A stretch of DNA of 64,000 nucleotides. It comes from Lentibacillus sediminis (GTDB lineage Bacteria; Bacillota; Bacilli; Bacillales; Amphibacillaceae). How positions within the stretch are numbered: the first letter of the stretch is position 1; the number at the start of each line of letters is the position of its first letter. The notes beneath the pieces were generated by a model. That model saw only the letters and a list, made by a program, of their open reading frames with translations. It ran no database searches and was not told the origin of the DNA. Shown in pieces: positions 16,028-24,537 of this stretch. The stretch is taken from the NCBI RefSeq assembly GCF_002763455.1, contig NZ_NIXK01000005.1, positions 124,001 through 188,000 on the forward strand, read 5' to 3'. A program made the position numbers and the translations under genes.

Positions 16028-17743
16028 TCACCGCATCTGCACCTTATGCAAATGAGCAAATATACCGTCACGCTGCAAGAGTTCTTCGTGGCTTCCTTCT
16101 TCCTCGATTCCCTCTTTGGTGACAACCATGATGCGGTCGGCGTTTTTGATGGTTGCCAGCCGGTGCGCAATGACCAAGGTGGTACGGTCTTTCGCCAGTT
16201 CGTTCAGGGCTTTTTGAATAATTGTTTCCGTCTCTGTGTCGAGTGCGGAAGTTGCCTCATCCAAGATCAGGATTGGCGGGTTTTTCAGGAACATCCGGGC
16301 AATGGCGATCCGCTGCTTCTGGCCGCCTGAGAGTTTCAGGCCGCGCTCGCCGACCTGCGTCTCATAGCCGTCCGGCAGTTCCTTGATAAATTCCTCCATA
16401 TGCGCCTGACGTGCCGCACGTTTGATTTCCTCATCGGTGGCATCCAGTTTGCCATACGCAATGTTTTCCTTTAACGTGCCGGTGAATAGAAAGACATCCT
16501 GCTGCACGACGCCAATTTGATTGCGCAGTGATTCTTTCGTCATATCGCGAATGTCCATTCCGTCGATAGAAATACCTCCACCCTCTACGTCATAGAAACG
16601 CGGGATTAGGGAGCAGATTGTCGTTTTCCCTGCACCGGATGGCCCGACAAAGGCTATAGTATCTCCAGCTTTTACCGAGAAATTGAGCTTCTCAAGGACA
16701 GGTGCCTGGGTTTTTTCATAGCCAAAGGTGACATGGTCGAATGTGATGTTCCCTTTCAGACTGTCCACTTCTTTCGCTCCTTCCCGGTTTTTTACATCCG
16801 GTTCGACATCGAGCAAATCGGCGAACCGCTTGAAGCCGGCCATCCCTTTTGGATACATTTCCAAGAGGGCGGTGATTTTCTGAATTGGGTTGAACAGCAC
16901 ATTGACGTACAGCACGAAGCTGACCATTTCCCCGTACGTCAGGCGCTCGTTGAAGACCAGCCAGGCGCCAACCACCAGAACGACCAGGGTCATCAGGCGC
17001 ATGAGAATATAAATGTTCGAATGCACCACAGCCATCACTTTATAGGCACCAATTTTCGCTTTGCGGAAACTGTTGTTGTCCTTTTTAAAGCGCGTCATTT
17101 CAAACGTCTCATTGGTGAACGACTGCACCACACGCACGCCGGAAACCGCGTCTTCCACCCGGGCATTAACCCCGGCAATTTCTTCATACATTTTCTTCCA
17201 GGCCTTGTTCATCTTAATATTACTGAAGGCGATCAGGAAAATCAGAATCGGGACCGCAACCAGAATAATCATGGCAAGCGTCGGATTCACAAAGAACATG
17301 ATGAAAAAGGCGCCGATGAAGGTCATAATCGCAATGAAAAAATCCTCCGGCCCGTGGTGGGCAAGCTCTCCGATATCAAATAAATCATTGGTTATCCGGC
17401 TCATGATATGCCCGGTCTTCGTATTGTCAAAAAAGCGGAAGGACTGCCGCTGCACATGCTGGAAGAGATCCTCCCGCATGTCCGTCTCAATATTTATCCC
17501 CAGTTTATGCCCGAGATAGGTCACCACATATTGCAATCCTGTGCTTAACAAATAAATGAATAAAAGCAGAATACTTACCGTCACAATCAGGTTCCAGTCA
17601 TCACCAGGCAGCAGCTCATCGATGAAATACTGCACGGCTATCGGAAAAGCAAGCTCCAGTATTGCGACAATCACCGCAGCTGTAAAGTCTATGATGAATA
17701 ACCGCTTGTGCGGTCTGTAATAAGAGAAAAACCGGCGTATCAC
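16028..17743 (-). CDS. ABC exporter, fused membrane and ATPase domains (YwjA-like)
   Basis: From the GTG at 17743 the protein has 571 residues, the normal length for this half-transporter. The N-terminal six-helix exporter domain begins VIRRFFSYYRPHKRLFIIDF, as in B. subtilis YwjA. The ATPase domain has Walker A GPSGAGKTT, a Q-loop VVQQDVFLFTGTLKENIAYG, the signature LSGGQKQRIAIARMFL, Walker B ILILDEATSALD and the H-loop VIAHRLAT. It should work as a homodimer exporting lipids or drugs. A longer reading frame runs up to 17899, but the extension is low-complexity and lies upstream of the AAAGGAAG ribosome binding site, so it is rejected. The gene is monocistronic. Confidence 0.9.
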   Translation of the reverse strand: MIRRFFSYYRPHKRLFIIDFTAAVIVAILELAFPIAVQYFIDELLPGDDWNLIVTVSILLLFIYLLSTGLQYVVTYLGHKLGINIETDMREDLFQHVQRQSFRFFDNTKTGHIMSRITNDLFDIGELAHHGPEDFFIAIMTFIGAFFIMFFVNPTLAMIILVAVPILIFLIAFSNIKMNKAWKKMYEEIAGVNARVEDAVSGVRVVQSFTNETFEMTRFKKDNNSFRKAKIGAYKVMAVVHSNIYILMRLMTLVVLVVGAWLVFNERLTYGEMVSFVLYVNVLFNPIQKITALLEMYPKGMAGFKRFADLLDVEPDVKNREGAKEVDSLKGNITFDHVTFGYEKTQAPVLEKLNFSVKAGDTIAFVGPSGAGKTTICSLIPRFYDVEGGGISIDGMDIRDMTKESLRNQIGVVQQDVFLFTGTLKENIAYGKLDATDEEIKRAARQAHMEEFIKELPDGYETQVGERGLKLSGGQKQRIAIARMFLKNPPILILDEATSALDTETETIIQKALNELAKDRTTLVIAHRLATIKNADRIMVVTKEGIEEEGSHEELLQRDGIFAHLHKVQMR

Positions 17744-17871
17744 TTGCTGCACTTCCTTTCTTTGTCTAAGGGAAATTATAAGCGATTTTGGGGTGGCTGT
17801 CACTATTTGCGGTGCGGTTTTTGTCGAATTTGCGGTTTTGAAATAATCGTTCGGCATAACCATATTATCCC

Positions 17872-17909
17872 GAAAAAAGAAAGACGCCTTCTTATTCAAG
17901 AATGGCGCC
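17872..17909 (-). terminator. Terminator of the AraC-type gene
   Basis: On the minus strand GGCGCCATTCTT pairs with AAGAAGGCGTC and is followed by TTTCTTTTTT. The gap 17744-17970 holds this hairpin and no gene. Confidence 0.65.
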
Positions 17910-17970
17910 TGTTGTTATTGGGTAGATCATTTAAATTAATGTGTTATCTTCCAAGCAATAACTCTCCCCA

Positions 17971-18822
17971 CTATTTAACAGGGATCCATATTTCTGAATA
18001 TAAATTAGGACTTGAAGGATCTTCATCCGAATAAACCTCTAATTCCGGTGTACCCGCATGCTCATAGCCACTTGATGGGAACCATTCCGAGAATATTTTT
18101 TTCCATACCCCTTGCATCGCATTTGGCATTGGTCCGTGAACTTCAAATACAGCCCATTTTGATGCGGGGATGTCCAAGGTTGATAGGCCATCCGGGATAT
18201 CACCCTCACATGCTGTGCCGATCCAATAATCGATTGTCTCATTGTTCTTATCAACACATACACCCAGCACGCCTTCGATGGGACCATTATTTAATTTAAA
18301 TAATAATTCGTCAGTCCCATTTCCATTTAATTCATCCCACATTTTTGGGATCTCTGCCTGATTCTGCCCATTGACCAATGAAAATTCCTGCTTCATCCCT
18401 GCTGCCCGAAATCCATCCATTTCGATAACTCTGTATTGCATAGGTTCTGCCCCTTTCAGACTCACCTGTATCACCAGGCGGTTATAAGATTTTAGCTTTC
18501 CCTTGTACTTTCGCGCATCACTTGGGGTTGCACCATGCTGACGCCTGAAAGCCTTTGAGAAGGCTTCGGGAGTGTCGTAGCCATATTTGCAGGCGATATC
18601 AATAATCTTGGCGTTTGTTCTTATTAACTCATGAGCGGCCAATGTTAAGCGCCTGCGTCTTAGATATTCGCCGACAGAGACATCGGTCAAGATCGCAAAT
18701 GCACGCTGAAAATGAAAGACGGAGAAATTTGCCTGGTGTGCAATCCTCTCTATTGAAATATCATCCAGCAAATGGTCTTCCATGTAGTCAATAGCTGTCT
18801 GCAATGATTCAACCCATGTCAT
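17971..18822 (-). CDS. AraC-family regulator with GyrI-like effector domain
   Basis: The 283-residue protein starts with a two-helix-turn-helix AraC domain (residues 8-105: LQTAIDYMEDHLLDDISIER, NFSVFHFQRAFAILTDVSVG, IDIACKYGYDTPEAFSKAFR) and continues with a GyrI/Rob-like ligand-binding domain from about residue 125 (MQYRVIEMDGFRAAGM, MWDELNGNG, GVCVDKNNETIDYWIG, WAVFEVHGPMPNAMQGVW). This arrangement is typical of Rob-like regulators that sense small lipophilic molecules and often control a nearby exporter. Its neighbour in the same direction is the YwjA-like ABC exporter, but a terminator lies between them. The target is not known. Confidence 0.9.
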   Translation of the reverse strand: MTWVESLQTAIDYMEDHLLDDISIERIAHQANFSVFHFQRAFAILTDVSVGEYLRRRRLTLAAHELIRTNAKIIDIACKYGYDTPEAFSKAFRRQHGATPSDARKYKGKLKSYNRLVIQVSLKGAEPMQYRVIEMDGFRAAGMKQEFSLVNGQNQAEIPKMWDELNGNGTDELLFKLNNGPIEGVLGVCVDKNNETIDYWIGTACEGDIPDGLSTLDIPASKWAVFEVHGPMPNAMQGVWKKIFSEWFPSSGYEHAGTPELEVYSDEDPSSPNLYSEIWIPVK

Positions 18823-18874
18823 ATCGCTCTCTCCCTTATTTCAATCCTAACAAGTCTTCACCAGTTAATCCTGT

Positions 18875-18901
18875 CATTCTGTGCTTTGTTGTGACAGAAT
18901 G
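18875..18901. promoter_or_regulatory. Inverted repeat upstream of the AraC-type gene
   Basis: CATTCTGT, 11 bases, ACAGAATG lies 52 bp before the AraC-type start codon and could be its operator. The rest of the gap 18823-19191 is AT-rich and shows no gene. Confidence 0.35.
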
Positions 18902-19191
18902 CCCGGTTGGATTTAGTCCATTATTTTAAAATCAACTTTAACGACAATAGAGAACCATTTTAATTATGATTCCCTTTCCCTGTTCCGTTGCATGTCGAGG
19001 TGCATTAAGTCTGTTGTAAACCATGCTTTCGTTTAACATTATTATAACACCCGTCTATAAAAATCAGCTAAATTAAGGCGAATTGTATGTTGCCGACAAT
19101 TGCATTCGTTTGATATATCCCAAAAAAGCTTGTCAATCTTTCCCGGGTTTGTGCATATACATTAAATAATCCAAAAGATTGGGGGATTTAT

Positions 19192-19572
19192 ATGGCTTTT
19201 TATATGGACATGCCGAGGTGGATTTGCTATGCAGTGGCCTATGTGTTTATCACATCCGGCCTCGTCAAATTGCTGGATGGCAGTTTCCGGGAAGTTTTTG
19301 CAGAGCTGGCTTTTCCGTCACCAGAAACGGTTTTGCTGCTGGTTGCATTGACGGAGATTGCCTGTGGAACATTAATCGCCGTCCGAATGTATCTTAGATA
19401 TGCTGTCCCGCCGCTAATTGTCATCATCCTGGGTGCGCTGTTTTTGACTAAGGTTCCTGTGCTGCTGAATCAAGGCGTTTTAGCATTCGCTTTTGAAGCC
19501 AGACTGGATATTGTCATGCTTATCCTGTTGCTGCTGCTTTGGCATCGAGTTCGGGGAAAAGTTGTGAATTAA
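19192..19572 (+). CDS. DoxX-like membrane protein
   Basis: The 126-residue protein has four membrane segments of the DoxX/MauE type: ICYAVAYVFITSGLVKLLDG opens it, with the conserved GLVKLLD motif, then VLLLVALTEIACGTLIAVRM, AVPPLIVIILGALFLTKVPV and IVMLILLLLLWHRV. DoxX-like proteins are often linked to respiratory or thiol-redox modules, but no partner is adjacent here. GGGGGA precedes the ATG at 19192. A hairpin followed by ATTTTT ends the gene. Confidence 0.75.
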   Translation: MAFYMDMPRWICYAVAYVFITSGLVKLLDGSFREVFAELAFPSPETVLLLVALTEIACGTLIAVRMYLRYAVPPLIVIILGALFLTKVPVLLNQGVLAFAFEARLDIVMLILLLLLWHRVRGKVVN

Positions 19573-19596
19573 TGTGGTATAAGCTGTTGGAAACCA

Positions 19597-19644
19597 GTGG
19601 ATAACTCGTTATTTCTGTGTAAATTGACGAGTTATCCACATTTT
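19597..19644 (+). terminator. Hairpin terminator carrying DnaA boxes
   Basis: GTGGATAACTCGT at 19597-19609 pairs exactly with ACGAGTTATCCAC at 19627-19639, followed by ATTTTT. TTATCCACA at 19632-19640 is a perfect DnaA box, and the opposite arm is a near-box. The remainder of the gap 19573-19975 has a second small inverted repeat (GTATAGAA/TTCTATAC, 19679-19701) and T/G-rich sequence without a gene. Confidence 0.7.
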
Positions 19645-19975
19645 TATGCACATATGCACAGTTGTTCGTAATTATTTAGTATAGAAATTAATGTTCTATA
19701 CCATATCTTGATTTTATTAACATATTTATCAACAGCCTGTGAGTAAGTGGGATTTTGTGTGGATGTTAGGGGGTGGCGGTGGCATGTCTCCTGCTTCTAT
19801 CGGTTGATGCAGTGCTTTTTTTATTTGATGTGGTTTTCTGGTTGATGTTTCCATTCGACGGTTGATTTCCGCCGATTCCCGTCGATTTAGCCTCCTCCAG
19901 TCCATACCCCACCTCACCCCTATCCAAACAAAAAAGCCATCCTCCCCTTTTAGAGAAGACAGCTTTTCTCCATTC

Positions 19976-21193
19976 TTATTGCGTACCTAATTCAATCGTC
20001 GTCTCAGCACGCTCGCCATCACGATAATAAGTAACAGCAACCTCATCGCCGACTTCTTTTTCATGATAAAGGATTTTCCTTAGATCAATCATATTCATCA
20101 CCGGCTCACCGTCGAGTGCGGTGATGACGTCAAAGCGCTGCATTCCTGCCTGGTCGGCTGGGGAAAGAGTCTGGACGCTCCATACGTAGACGCCGCCTTC
20201 CACCTCATCAGGGAGGTTTAGCGTGCCCGACCATTCGGATTGCGGCACTTCGTCAAGCGAGTAGATTTCCACACCGAGAAATGGGCGGATCACTTCGCCT
20301 GTTGCTTCCAGCTCACGGACGATCGGCATAGCCATGTCGATGGGGATGGCGAAACCAAGACCTTCGACGGCTTGCTGATTAACTTTCATTGAATTGATAC
20401 CAATCAGCTGTCCGTTAATATTGATCAGCGCCCCGCCGCTGTTGCCGGGATTGATGGCCGCATCGGTCTGGATGACTTCTGCCTGCCAGTCAGCCCGGCC
20501 GTCCATGTCAAAGTCCTGCGGGATCGTGCGCTGTGTGCCGCTGATCACGCCCTGGGTGACGGAGCTTGAGAACATCAGGCCGAGTGGATTGCCAATGGCG
20601 ATAGCGGGTTCGCCGACTTTGACATTTGCCGAAGAGCCGATTTCGATGACCTGCTCCACCGGTCCCGCGTCCATACGCAACACAGCGAGATCAGAAAACA
20701 AATCGCCGCCGATGATTTCTGCCTCGACGCGCGTGTCATCGTCCAGCACGACTTCTACGGTATCGGCTCCCCTGACAACATGCTGGTTGGTGATCACATA
20801 GGCGGTACCATTTTCCGTTTTGTAAATGACACCCGAGCCTGTGCCTGCCTCGTTGCCGCCTTCTTCCGGCTGCTGCAAAGAGTCTCCTTGCAGCTGGATG
20901 TTGAGCACCCCGACCACGGCAGGAGTAACTTCATCCACTACCTCGGTGATTTGCGTCGATACATCCACCGTGACATTGGTAATACCTCCGCCCGCGTTAC
21001 CAGGCCCTGTCTGGATGTTCGCCTGATCGTTATGACCTGCTGTTTTCTGCTGACCGTTCGATTCCATAAACGCCGGCACCGCAACGGTCACCAGCAAAAT
21101 ACCGATGATCACGCCTAAGAGACCAGGTATGAGCCAGCTGTTTTTCTTTTTCCGATGCGGATTTGTCGGGTAATGCTGATTATAATAGCCCAT
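19976..21193 (-). CDS. htrC: HtrA-type membrane-anchored serine protease
   Basis: The 405-residue protein has a short basic cytoplasmic tail, one membrane anchor (residues 20-42, LIPGLLGVIIGILLVTVAV), a trypsin-like domain and one C-terminal PDZ domain (about 300-395). The catalytic triad is visible as His138 (VITNQHVV), Asp168 (LFSDLAVL) and Ser252 (NPGNSGGAL). Such proteases degrade or refold misfolded proteins on the outer face of the membrane. Its place after walJ corresponds to B. subtilis htrC (yyxA). It lies 319 bp beyond the walJ stop, and a structured element occupies that gap, so read-through from the wal operon may be limited. Confidence 0.94.
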   Translation of the reverse strand: MGYYNQHYPTNPHRKKKNSWLIPGLLGVIIGILLVTVAVPAFMESNGQQKTAGHNDQANIQTGPGNAGGGITNVTVDVSTQITEVVDEVTPAVVGVLNIQLQGDSLQQPEEGGNEAGTGSGVIYKTENGTAYVITNQHVVRGADTVEVVLDDDTRVEAEIIGGDLFSDLAVLRMDAGPVEQVIEIGSSANVKVGEPAIAIGNPLGLMFSSSVTQGVISGTQRTIPQDFDMDGRADWQAEVIQTDAAINPGNSGGALININGQLIGINSMKVNQQAVEGLGFAIPIDMAMPIVRELEATGEVIRPFLGVEIYSLDEVPQSEWSGTLNLPDEVEGGVYVWSVQTLSPADQAGMQRFDVITALDGEPVMNMIDLRKILYHEKEVGDEVAVTYYRDGERAETTIELGTQ

Positions 21194-21393
21194 GATCCAT
21201 CCCCTTACTTTCCCTGTATCATTAAGAAAACTTCCGGCTGCCTCTTTGCCTTCCGTTATCCTCCTATTAAAAGTGTATACAGGAAAGCGGAAATTAATCC
21301 AAACTTACCGCAGATTAACAGGAAGTAAACCTCCACCACAAAATTAAAAGTAGGCTAAATATGTTAGGCGGGGGTAAATGCCTGTAAAGACCC

Positions 21394-21520
21394 GCTCATA
21401 AGAACAAAGACTAAGAACGCCACGTCGTGTGGCAACGTCTTTGTGATCCACATCCTGTGGGCAGCAACTAACATTCAATGGGCAAAAGCGCCCTATTGAA
21501 TGAAGTTTCACTTTATGAGC
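21394..21520 (-). repeat. Multi-hairpin element between walJ and htrC
   Basis: An outer stem GCTCATAA (21394-21401) / TTATGAGC (21513-21520) encloses ACAAAGAC (21404-21411) / GTCTTTGT (21437-21444), within which GCCAC/GTGGC pairs (21419-21433), then CCACA/TGTGG (21448-21460), then ATTCAATGGGC / GCCC-T-ATTGAAT (21473-21501). The outer stem includes the walJ stop codon. It looks like a compact mobile palindromic element or a structured RNA in the operon. The remainder of the gap (21194-21393) holds the htrC leader and no gene. Confidence 0.75.
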
Positions 21521-22301
21521 CCACCTCATATAATGGTGTCGGCATAGACGGATCAGTGTCATGCAAATCAAGCTGGATACCTCGCTCTTTCAGCACATGA
21601 TCCACGGACATCCGCGCGAGATCTTTCATATTATTATCCTGGCTTAAATGGGCCAAATAAATGCGTTTGGTGTTATTATCAATAATGTCGGCAATGGCCA
21701 GGCCGGAGTCCTCATTGGACACATGGCCGGAATCGCCGAGGATCCGCCGCTTCACATTCCACGGATAGCGGCCGACCCGGAGCATCTCCACATCATGGTT
21801 GGCCTCAAAAATATAGGCATCGGCTGCTTCCACCGTTTTCTTAATACGCTCGGACACATAGCCGAGGTCGGTCACCAGGGCAACTTTTTTGCCGTCATGG
21901 CGGAAGGTGTAAAACATCGGTTCTGCCGCATCATGCGAGACGCCAAAGGATTCGATCTCCATGTCGCTGAAGGTTTTCATTTCTTCCATGCCAAAATAAA
22001 ATTTCTGATCAAGGGTCAGCTTGCCGACACCCGACTCCATGGCTTTCCACGTTTTTTCATTGGCATAGATGGGCAGGTTGTGTTTTCTGGCAAAAATCCC
22101 CAGTCCCTTGACATGGTCGCTGTGCTCGTGAGTCACCAGAATGCCGGTCAAATCACCCGCATCCCTGCCGATCCCGGCAAACAGCTCGTCCAGCTTTTTC
22201 CCGCTAAGACCCGCATCGACAAGTATTTTTTCATTTTCTGATTCTATATAAAAGGCGTTTCCGGTACTGCCGGATGCCAGTACACTAAAACGTAAGGTCA
22301 T
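21513..22301 (-). CDS. walJ: WalJ (YycJ) metallo-beta-lactamase-fold hydrolase
   Basis: The 262-residue protein has the metallo-beta-lactamase fold with the zinc motif THEHSDH near residue 58, an N-terminal [14 protein letters not shown] and further metal-site parts ([28 protein letters not shown]). YycJ is a cytoplasmic DNA exonuclease-like hydrolase encoded in the wal operon. The start ATG overlaps the walI stop by 4 nt. The C-terminus ends in ...YEVGS, the last codons of which fall within the outer stem of the structured element. Confidence 0.95.
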   Translation of the reverse strand: MTLRFSVLASGSTGNAFYIESENEKILVDAGLSGKKLDELFAGIGRDAGDLTGILVTHEHSDHVKGLGIFARKHNLPIYANEKTWKAMESGVGKLTLDQKFYFGMEEMKTFSDMEIESFGVSHDAAEPMFYTFRHDGKKVALVTDLGYVSERIKKTVEAADAYIFEANHDVEMLRVGRYPWNVKRRILGDSGHVSNEDSGLAIADIIDNNTKRIYLAHLSQDNNMKDLARMSVDHVLKERGIQLDLHDTDPSMPTPLYEVGS

Positions 22302-23230
22302 TCTATCTCACTCCGATTTTCTTCTGGCTGCTGTTGTTTCGCTTCCAGCAGATTGAGCACAGGCTCTTTTAACTCCTGATCATTGCTTAATGTCTGGACG
22401 TTCGTGATGGCCAGATCGATTGAGTCCTGTAAAAATCTGTTTGCCTCACTTGGGGAAGGCACGCCCTCGATCGCGTTCACGAAGTAATTCCGCTCTCCGT
22501 TGACCACTACGTTATAGGTTGGGGCAAATACTTGTACCCCGTCTTGGAGCGGCACCCGTGTGAAATAGCCGAGGTTCATACTGGAAATATGATCTTCCGA
22601 AAACAGCTGATTTTGCGTGTACAAAATTCCCGCGGCCCGGATCGGCTCAATCAGCGGCTGTTGCTCTTCCTGAGACTCGGCCTCTGCCAGCATCGTCTGG
22701 CTGAGAAACACAAGTTCATTTTGATCATTTAAAAAGCCCAGCATGACCGCACTTTGGTTAAAATAAATCGGCCGGTCGTCATTTGTCTGGAAAAAGATCA
22801 GTACATTATGTTCGGTGTTCCAGTCCCAGTACGTATAGGACTCCGGCGCGAGGATATGCGGAGTCACCAGGGAACTGATTTCATCCGCTGTGGCATCCTC
22901 GGAAATGGAGATCGGTTCGTCCAGGAGGGAAACGATGTAATTATCCGAGATAACCACTGATTCCTGTCCTTCCAAACCAGCCAGCTCTCTCTGCCCCTCC
23001 GTGGAAAACTCCCGCTGTGCCGCGGAGATATAGGATTCCTCCGATACATTTAAATTAATATTTTCCATTGTAATATTCTCTGACTCCAACTGGTCCTCAA
23101 TGGATTGTTCCTGTGAGCCAATCAAATTTAAGTCGGCCTGATCCTGCCTCTCCAGAAACTGAAACAGCAAATAAACGTCCAGGATAAGGAAACAGAGAAT
23201 AAACAGTGTTTTTATATTGCCCCATTGCAT
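22298..23230 (-). CDS. walI: WalI (YycI), regulator of WalK
   Basis: The 310-residue protein has a single N-terminal membrane anchor (residues 5-24, [20 protein letters not shown]) and a large extracellular YycI domain, including [16 protein letters not shown] and [20 protein letters not shown]. With WalH it binds WalK through the membrane segments and adjusts its kinase activity. It lies 2 bp after walH, and its stop overlaps the start of walJ. Glutamine and glutamate are unusually frequent. Confidence 0.93.
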   Translation of the reverse strand: MQWGNIKTLFILCFLILDVYLLFQFLERQDQADLNLIGSQEQSIEDQLESENITMENINLNVSEESYISAAQREFSTEGQRELAGLEGQESVVISDNYIVSLLDEPISISEDATADEISSLVTPHILAPESYTYWDWNTEHNVLIFFQTNDDRPIYFNQSAVMLGFLNDQNELVFLSQTMLAEAESQEEQQPLIEPIRAAGILYTQNQLFSEDHISSMNLGYFTRVPLQDGVQVFAPTYNVVVNGERNYFVNAIEGVPSPSEANRFLQDSIDLAITNVQTLSNDQELKEPVLNLLEAKQQQPEENRSEIE

Positions 23231-23232
23231 CC

Positions 23233-24537
23233 TCAGTTCCCTCCTTCCATTGGCGTCCTATCCTCAAAGTGTACGGTTGTCCAATTTCCGCCGTAATTCA
23301 TATACCATTTCGGCTCGAGTACTACTGAACGCTGCTCCTCATCCAGATAATTGAGCTGATAGCCCAGCGTCACTGCCTGCAGACTATCTTGATCGTAACT
23401 CTCAAGTTCTTCTATAACCTCATATCCGGAAGGCAGGTCAATCGGCGCCTCCTCAAAATCCAGGTAGTCACTTAGATTGATCAGCGGCCGCCTGTAGCGG
23501 ATCAGCCCGTTAGACCCCCACTGCTGTTCAATCGTGGCGAGGTTGGAACTGTTAAAAACAGGCAGTCCATTATAATGCATCTGATAACGGATAAGATTTT
23601 GATTTGTCTCAAGTTCCATCAGACGGTAATTATCGGTCCAGCCGCCATGTGCGTTGATATTCTGAATGCTGCGATCCAGCAAATCAATCGGGGCGATCAT
23701 AGCATTTTCAGATGATGGATTATTGTACTCCATGCTGGCACCGAACTGATAGACATTCATTCCACGCTCGCCGTCACTGTAATAGGACTCACCGCGAGTT
23801 CCTGTCGTGGCATTCTGGACATTCACGGCAGCCGGATTGCTGAACAGCGCGTTGACCATAATATGTGGTTCAATTTGATCCACTCCGGATGTGTATCGCC
23901 GCAGTGTCACTGAATCTGCCGGCAAATAGATCCGGGACTGGCCTTCTTCATAGGCAATTAGCTCCCGTAACCCCTCAAGCGTCGTCATCGGCTCCCAAAG
24001 CGCATCATAACTTTGCGGATTGTGAATGAGTGCTGTGGCCTGCTGTCTTCCGTCCACCGACAAAAATTCCACTTCAATCGAGGACTGCTGTGGCAGGAAG
24101 GTAAAATACATCCGATCAAATGACCAGCTTGGCGGTTCAATGCCATCTCCTTCAAAAGTAAACAGCGAATTGATGAGTTCCATCGGCAGGGCATCAGGGA
24201 ATACCATCTCCACCTCATAGTCCTCACGTTCGCGGTCCTCGGCCAGATCGGTTGCAAAATCCTCCAGCGTCCAGGACTGCATCTCCCGGTATAAATTTTG
24301 CTGATCACTTGGATCCTTATAACCGTAATGGTTCTCACCAGCATGAAATATAATCGAACTCGGCTGAATAATGTCCTGTTCGGTTTGCTCGCCGCCGCCG
24401 ATACTCACCTCATCTTCGGGGGGAGTACTGCTCACCGTCTCCAAATTGGGCTGATAGCTCCACAACCCAAACGTCAAGAGCAGACTCACACCAATCAGGA
24501 ATACCAATACAAATGATTTAATGGTTTCCAGCTTCAT
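23233..24537 (-). CDS. walH: WalH (YycH), regulator of WalK
   Basis: The 434-residue protein has one N-terminal membrane anchor (residues 6-25, IKSFVLVFLIGVSLLLTFGL, then WSYQPNLET, a YycH hallmark) and a large extracellular part. It forms a complex with WalI and WalK at the division site. The start codon shares one base with the walK stop (TAATG). The extracellular part is acidic, as in salt-tolerant Bacillaceae. Confidence 0.93.
   Translation of the reverse strand: MKLETIKSFVLVFLIGVSLLLTFGLWSYQPNLETVSSTPPEDEVSIGGGEQTEQDIIQPSSIIFHAGENHYGYKDPSDQQNLYREMQSWTLEDFATDLAEDREREDYEVEMVFPDALPMELINSLFTFEGDGIEPPSWSFDRMYFTFLPQQSSIEVEFLSVDGRQQATALIHNPQSYDALWEPMTTLEGLRELIAYEEGQSRIYLPADSVTLRRYTSGVDQIEPHIMVNALFSNPAAVNVQNATTGTRGESYYSDGERGMNVYQFGASMEYNNPSSENAMIAPIDLLDRSIQNINAHGGWTDNYRLMELETNQNLIRYQMHYNGLPVFNSSNLATIEQQWGSNGLIRYRRPLINLSDYLDFEEAPIDLPSGYEVIEELESYDQDSLQAVTLGYQLNYLDEEQRSVVLEPKWYMNYGGNWTTVHFEDRTPMEGGN

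Noticed and set aside
16733-17383. 216-residue plus-strand frame within the ABC exporter
   Set aside because: It is rich in His, Gln and Asn as expected from the complement of membrane-protein codons; no start signal.
17744-17899. 52-residue N-terminal extension of the ABC exporter
   Set aside because: It lies upstream of a good ribosome binding site and gives an N-terminus unlike the family.
19800-19890. Third 21-bp array after the doxX gene (repeated TTGAT)
   Set aside because: The spacing varies (21, 17, 20, 20) and the shared leader is absent.
23985-24344. Antisense or alternative-frame proteins in walH
   Set aside because: They overlap an intact, conserved gene and have no ribosome binding site.
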